From positions 12,499 through 21,671 of the forward strand of contig DBWE01000043.1 in NCBI GenBank assembly GCA_002308315.1: DNA of 9,173 bases, given 5' to 3'. The position numbers and the translations under genes are program-made. Positions 6,836 to 9,173 of the stretch are shown piece after piece. Source of the stretch: Clostridiales bacterium UBA1246. GTDB taxonomy: Bacteria; Bacillota; Clostridia; Oscillospirales; Oscillospiraceae. Every line of letters starts with the position of its first letter. Within the stretch, counting starts at the first letter, position 1. The notes beneath the pieces were generated by a model. It had not been told where the DNA came from, made no database searches, and saw only the letters and a list, made by a program, of their open reading frames with translations.

Positions 6836-7767
6836 CTGCCGCGCTGTTCGAGCACTGACATGGCGCCGCTGAGCATTACCGCTGCGTCGGCGCGGGTCAG
6901 CCGTGCGGACACCGGAGCGCCGGAATAAATATCGCACGCCGACAGATTGCTTACGGCCTGACTTGCCCAGGCGGGGACGTCGGCGCTTAAAAACGCGCCC
7001 TTTACGTCGGAGATATCGAGAAAATTGTTCAGCATGACCGCGGCCTCGGCCATAGTGATCACCTCTCCGGGAGAGAAGACGATGCGCCCGTCGCTGTCGG
7101 GATAGCCGCGGACCGCTCCTTTCATGAGAGCGGCGGAGATATACGGCTTGAGCCACGGGTCTATTTCGGCGTCGTCAAAGAAACCCGTGCGCGTTACGTC
7201 GGAAAGCGGGGCTGTGCCGGTGAGTGCGCTGCACATGGCGAGGAATTCTCCGCGCGTCACCTCCGTATCCGGAGAGAAGCAATATCCGTCGCCGAGCTTT
7301 TCGCCGATGAAAACGCCCGCCTCGGCCAATCTCAGAGCGGGATAATACTCGCCCCGTCCCTCCATGTCGGCGTAGGTAGTTTTGGTCTTCTGCTTTTCGA
7401 TGAATATAGTCACGACGGCAGGCTCCGACACGTTGCCGAAGCTGTCGCAGGCCGCGTAACTGAAGCTGTCGCGGCCTTTTTTGCCCGCAAGGGGAGTATA
7501 GACGAACGAGCCGTCGCCGCTGAATTCCAGCTCGCCCTTGACAGGCCTGCTGCGAAGCTGATAGCTGATAAGATCGCCTTCGGGGTCGACCGCCCTCATA
7601 TTGCCGGAGACGGAGACGTTGCGGTAGGTCGAGACGTCCACGTTTTCCGCAATGGGCGGAGAATTTACCGTCGGGGAAACGCTTACGGTCTCTACGCTGA
7701 CTGCCGCCGCGGAAACGGCAAGAGTGAGGATGCACAGCGCCGTGCAGATTGCTCTTCTGATCTTCAT
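6832..7767 (-). CDS. Secreted S-layer homology (SLH) protein with one cadherin/Ig-like domain
   Basis: The 311-residue protein starts with a signal peptide (MKIRRAICTALCILTLAVSAAA). Residues about 36-125 form an Ig/cadherin-like tandem-repeat type domain, recognisable by DPEGDLISYQL, GELEFSGDGSFVYTP and GRDSFSYAACDSFGN. Three SLH motifs follow at about 132-182 (with VTRGEF), 195-250 (FFDDAEIDPWLKPYI ... GYPDSDGRIVFSP) and 262-306 (VPAWASQAV ... LTRADAAVML). SLH domains bind secondary cell-wall polymers, so it should sit on the cell surface. No catalytic domain is visible; it may be a structural or adhesive component. Start ATG 7767 has a strong GGGAGG (7775-7780) 7 nt upstream; the frame stays open to 7956 but would overlap the lipoprotein gene. 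The ribosome binding site lies inside a long hairpin, described separately. Confidence 0.88.
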   Translation of the reverse strand: MKIRRAICTALCILTLAVSAAAVSVETVSVSPTVNSPPIAENVDVSTYRNVSVSGNMRAVDPEGDLISYQLRSRPVKGELEFSGDGSFVYTPLAGKKGRDSFSYAACDSFGNVSEPAVVTIFIEKQKTKTTYADMEGRGEYYPALRLAEAGVFIGEKLGDGYCFSPDTEVTRGEFLAMCSALTGTAPLSDVTRTGFFDDAEIDPWLKPYISAALMKGAVRGYPDSDGRIVFSPGEVITMAEAAVMLNNFLDISDVKGAFLSADVPAWASQAVSNLSACDIYSGAPVSARLTRADAAVMLSGAMSVLEQRGR

Positions 7768-7821
7768 AAAATAACCTCCCGTAAAGAATTGCATGTATAT
7801 TCTTTGACGGAAGGTTATTTT
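7768..7821 (-). promoter_or_regulatory. 22-bp hairpin sequestering the ribosome binding site of the SLH gene
   Basis: In the minus-strand RNA the arm at 7799-7821 pairs with the arm at 7768-7789: ten pairs (AAAAUAACCU with AGGUUAUUUU), one U-G wobble, four pairs (CCGU with ACGG), a single bulged C, then seven pairs (AAAGAAU with AUUCUUU), closing a 9-nt loop (AUACAUGCA). The 3' arm contains the whole GGGAGG ribosome binding site and ends at the base before the ATG, so folding should block translation initiation. It could also act as an attenuator, protein-binding site or intercistronic stabiliser. It is less like a plain terminator, because the start codon follows at once and there is no free U-tract after the stem. 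Confidence 0.75.
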
Positions 7822-7846
7822 TATACGGGTCCGGAGAGAAGACGGT

Positions 7847-8317
7847 TTATTTTTTGAGCGCGGCCTCCGCGGCGGCAAAGGCGGCGTCCCGCACGTCGTC
7901 AAAGGCAATGACGTACACGGCGTAAAGGCCGAAAGCCCTGACCGAGGCGCAGTCAAGCTTGGGACGCTCTTCCGGCATATACTCCGGCATCCAAGTATCC
8001 CTGCGCAGCTGCAGATAGTCCTCGGCGGCTTTTATTACGTCGTTTACCTCTTCCGGAGAACGGGCTTTGAACACGCCGTATTCGTCGATGGAGGTGCCCG
8101 AGGCGTTGATGCGGACCGAATAAGAGGCAAACATATCTGTATCGAGCTTCATGGCGCCTTTAAGATATGATTCGCTCATCCCGGTAAGCCCGGGGATGAT
8201 CTCGCCGACGGCATCGGCAACTTCAGCGGAGTCAAGGTCGTCGCGCAGCGTCTGCGCTCCGCAGCCGCATAACAGGAGCGCAGCGGCGGCGAGGAGAAAT
8301 GCAAGAGTTTTTTTCAT
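7847..8317 (-). CDS. DUF4358-family lipoprotein
   Basis: A 156-residue exported protein with a lipoprotein signal: basic start MKK, hydrophobic stretch, and lipobox LCGC with Cys19 as the lipidation site. It should therefore be anchored to the outer face of the cytoplasmic membrane. The rest (EIIPGLTGMSESYLKGAMKLDTDMFASYSVRINASGTSIDEYGVFKA ... followed by an ArgArg-Asp-Trp segment and an Ala/Lys-rich end) resembles DUF4358 proteins of Bacillota, whose function is unknown. The ribosome binding site is weak; AAAGGA lies rather far (about 14 nt) from ATG 8317. It follows the SGNH hydrolase gene by 27 nt and precedes the SLH gene by 79 nt, so all three are probably co-transcribed. From memory, DUF4358 genes often sit near MBOAT-type O-acyltransferase and SGNH genes. 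Confidence 0.8.
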   Translation of the reverse strand: MKKTLAFLLAAAALLLCGCGAQTLRDDLDSAEVADAVGEIIPGLTGMSESYLKGAMKLDTDMFASYSVRINASGTSIDEYGVFKARSPEEVNDVIKAAEDYLQLRRDTWMPEYMPEERPKLDCASVRAFGLYAVYVIAFDDVRDAAFAAAEAALKK

Positions 8318-8344
8318 GATCGGAGACCTGTCCTTTGCGTGTTC

Positions 8345-9173
8345 TCAGGGATAGGCGTGAGTGCGTATGTAATCAAGGACCAGACCGAAGCCGGTCTCGT
8401 TGAGATGAAGACCGTCGCCGTTCTGATAGGAGCTGACCATATAACCGTCGCTTCCGATAAGGACTGTGCAGGTATTGAGGTATCTTACTCCGGTGCTTTC
8501 GGCGACGTCAAGCACCCACTGATTTGCCTTGTTGATCTTTTCGTTGTTTATTGAGCCCTGGTACTCATAGTTGGACGCGACGGGGAATATGGACTGCAGT
8601 ATGATCTTGGTATCCGGACTTGCCTGCTGGATACCCGTGACAAGGTCCGCATACTCGGACTTGAAATAATCCTCGTCCATAAACGAAACGCCGTTTACGC
8701 CGAGCGTGATTATCATGTATTCCGGCTGCTTTTTCTGAGCCGCGTCGCGTATGGGGATCTCCGTGCCGTCGTCGGGATACCATATGTCGGCAAAGCTCTG
8801 GTAGGACAGTGTCAGCGTGCCGCTGGTAGGAGTCCAGACCTGTTTCGTGTCCCTGCCGTCTGACAGCATACGGTAATACTTCATGCCGTAGGTAGTCGAG
8901 TCGCCGAGGAATACTATCCTGTCGATGTAATCCTGCCCCATATCCTCGGTCGCCTGCAGAACGGCGGAAGAGCTTTCGTCGATGCCGTTGAAAGCGACGG
9001 TCACGGCGGCAGGTTCCGCATCACCGTTTTCGGGAGCGGGCTGCAAGGTCTCTTCCGGGGACGCGACGGGTGGAACGGGCGCTTCGGTCGTTTCGGGAAC
9101 GGGCGGCTCGGTTTCCGCGGGAGGCGGGGTCTCGACCGGCGCGGGAGCGGGCGGCTCGGTTTCCGCGGGAGGC
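8345..9173 (-). CDS. Extracytoplasmic SGNH/GDSL-type hydrolase with Pro/Glu/Thr-rich stalk (5' partial)
   Basis: The frame is open to the window edge, so the N-terminus (probably a signal peptide or membrane anchor) is missing. The visible part begins with a Pro/Glu/Thr/Ala-rich low-complexity linker (9020-9173) and continues into an SGNH hydrolase domain. Catalytic signatures are all present: the Ser block FLGDSTTYG (Ser codon 8897-8899), the Asn block TLGVNG (Asn codon 8693-8695), and the Asp-His block DGLHLN (Asp codon 8414-8416, His codon 8405-8407). The family cleaves esters, and many envelope members remove or transfer acetyl groups on surface glycans; the substrate here is unknown. A TTG at 9046 could be mistaken for a start, but the linker continues upstream in frame. 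It is the first visible gene of the minus-strand envelope cluster, followed by the DUF4358 lipoprotein. Confidence 0.87.
   Translation of the reverse strand, partial: PPAETEPPAPAPVETPPPAETEPPVPETTEAPVPPVASPEETLQPAPENGDAEPAAVTVAFNGIDESSSAVLQATEDMGQDYIDRIVFLGDSTTYGMKYYRMLSDGRDTKQVWTPTSGTLTLSYQSFADIWYPDDGTEIPIRDAAQKKQPEYMIITLGVNGVSFMDEDYFKSEYADLVTGIQQASPDTKIILQSIFPVASNYEYQGSINNEKINKANQWVLDVAESTGVRYLNTCTVLIGSDGYMVSSYQNGDGLHLNETGFGLVLDYIRTHAYP
9101..9173. repeat. 48-nt-period direct repeat coding for the Pro/Glu/Thr stalk
   Basis: A 25-nt sequence at 9101-9125 recurs identically at 9149-9173, a period of 48 nt or 16 codons. Read on the minus strand it encodes PPAETEPP-type units of the hydrolase stalk. 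The second copy ends at the window edge, so more copies may follow outside. Confidence 0.8.

Noticed and set aside
6479..7156. A 225-codon minus-strand frame spanning the end of rqcH, the terminator and part of the SLH gene
   Set aside because: It crosses a strong bidirectional terminator and overlaps two well-supported genes; the translation is Arg-rich shadow sequence.
7768..7821. The hairpin as an ordinary intrinsic terminator of the lipoprotein gene
   Set aside because: The U-rich bases are part of the stem, the start codon follows directly, and the arm contains the ribosome binding site; partial attenuation is still possible.
7768..7956. An N-terminal extension of the SLH protein by 63 residues
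   Set aside because: It would overlap the lipoprotein gene and put the signal peptide inside the protein; ATG 7767 has an excellent ribosome binding site and signal peptide.

Overview
This 9.2 kb window looks like a chromosomal segment of an anaerobic Bacillota (Clostridia-type) bacterium of fairly high GC content. The indicators are a clostridial-type acyl-CoA dehydratase activase-related pair, a poly-[4Fe-4S] ferredoxin, Mini-RNase III, an RqcH-type NFACT protein, a DUF4358 lipoprotein and an SLH-domain surface protein. No rRNA, tRNA, CRISPR array, transposase, integrase or phage gene was seen. The assignment rests on gene content only.

Layout. (1) 1-2968, plus strand: the 3' end of a large 2-hydroxyacyl-CoA dehydratase activase-type gene, overlapped by 4 nt by a second gene encoding the C-terminal HGD-D-like module that is often fused to it in related bacteria. 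A 125-residue ferredoxin with four Cx2Cx2Cx3C motifs follows behind its own promoter. (2) A bidirectional terminator (3006-3033) separates this block from a minus-strand gene (3075-4490) for a membrane-anchored D,D-carboxypeptidase homologue (peptidase S11 / DacF-like) in which all three active-site motifs are degenerate. (3) A short divergent promoter region (4491-4617) leads to a two-gene plus-strand operon: Mini-RNase III (mrnC) and the ribosome quality control factor RqcH. (4) A second bidirectional terminator (6786-6835) closes that operon. (5) 6832-9173, minus strand: three exported-protein genes in transcription order: an SGNH/GDSL hydrolase with a Pro/Glu/Thr-rich stalk (5' end outside the window), a DUF4358 lipoprotein, and a secreted Ig-like plus SLH-domain protein whose ribosome binding site lies inside a 22-bp hairpin.

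How the genes fit together: the left block is probably redox or acyl-CoA chemistry, with the ferredoxin a plausible but unproven electron donor. The middle operon handles RNA processing and stalled 50S subunits. The right block and the carboxypeptidase homologue act at the cell envelope. No single defence, mobile or biosynthetic system spans the window. The points most worth a second look are the apparently catalytically dead carboxypeptidase homologue, the hairpin over the SLH gene's ribosome binding site, and the split dehydratase gene with a G5 run at its junction.
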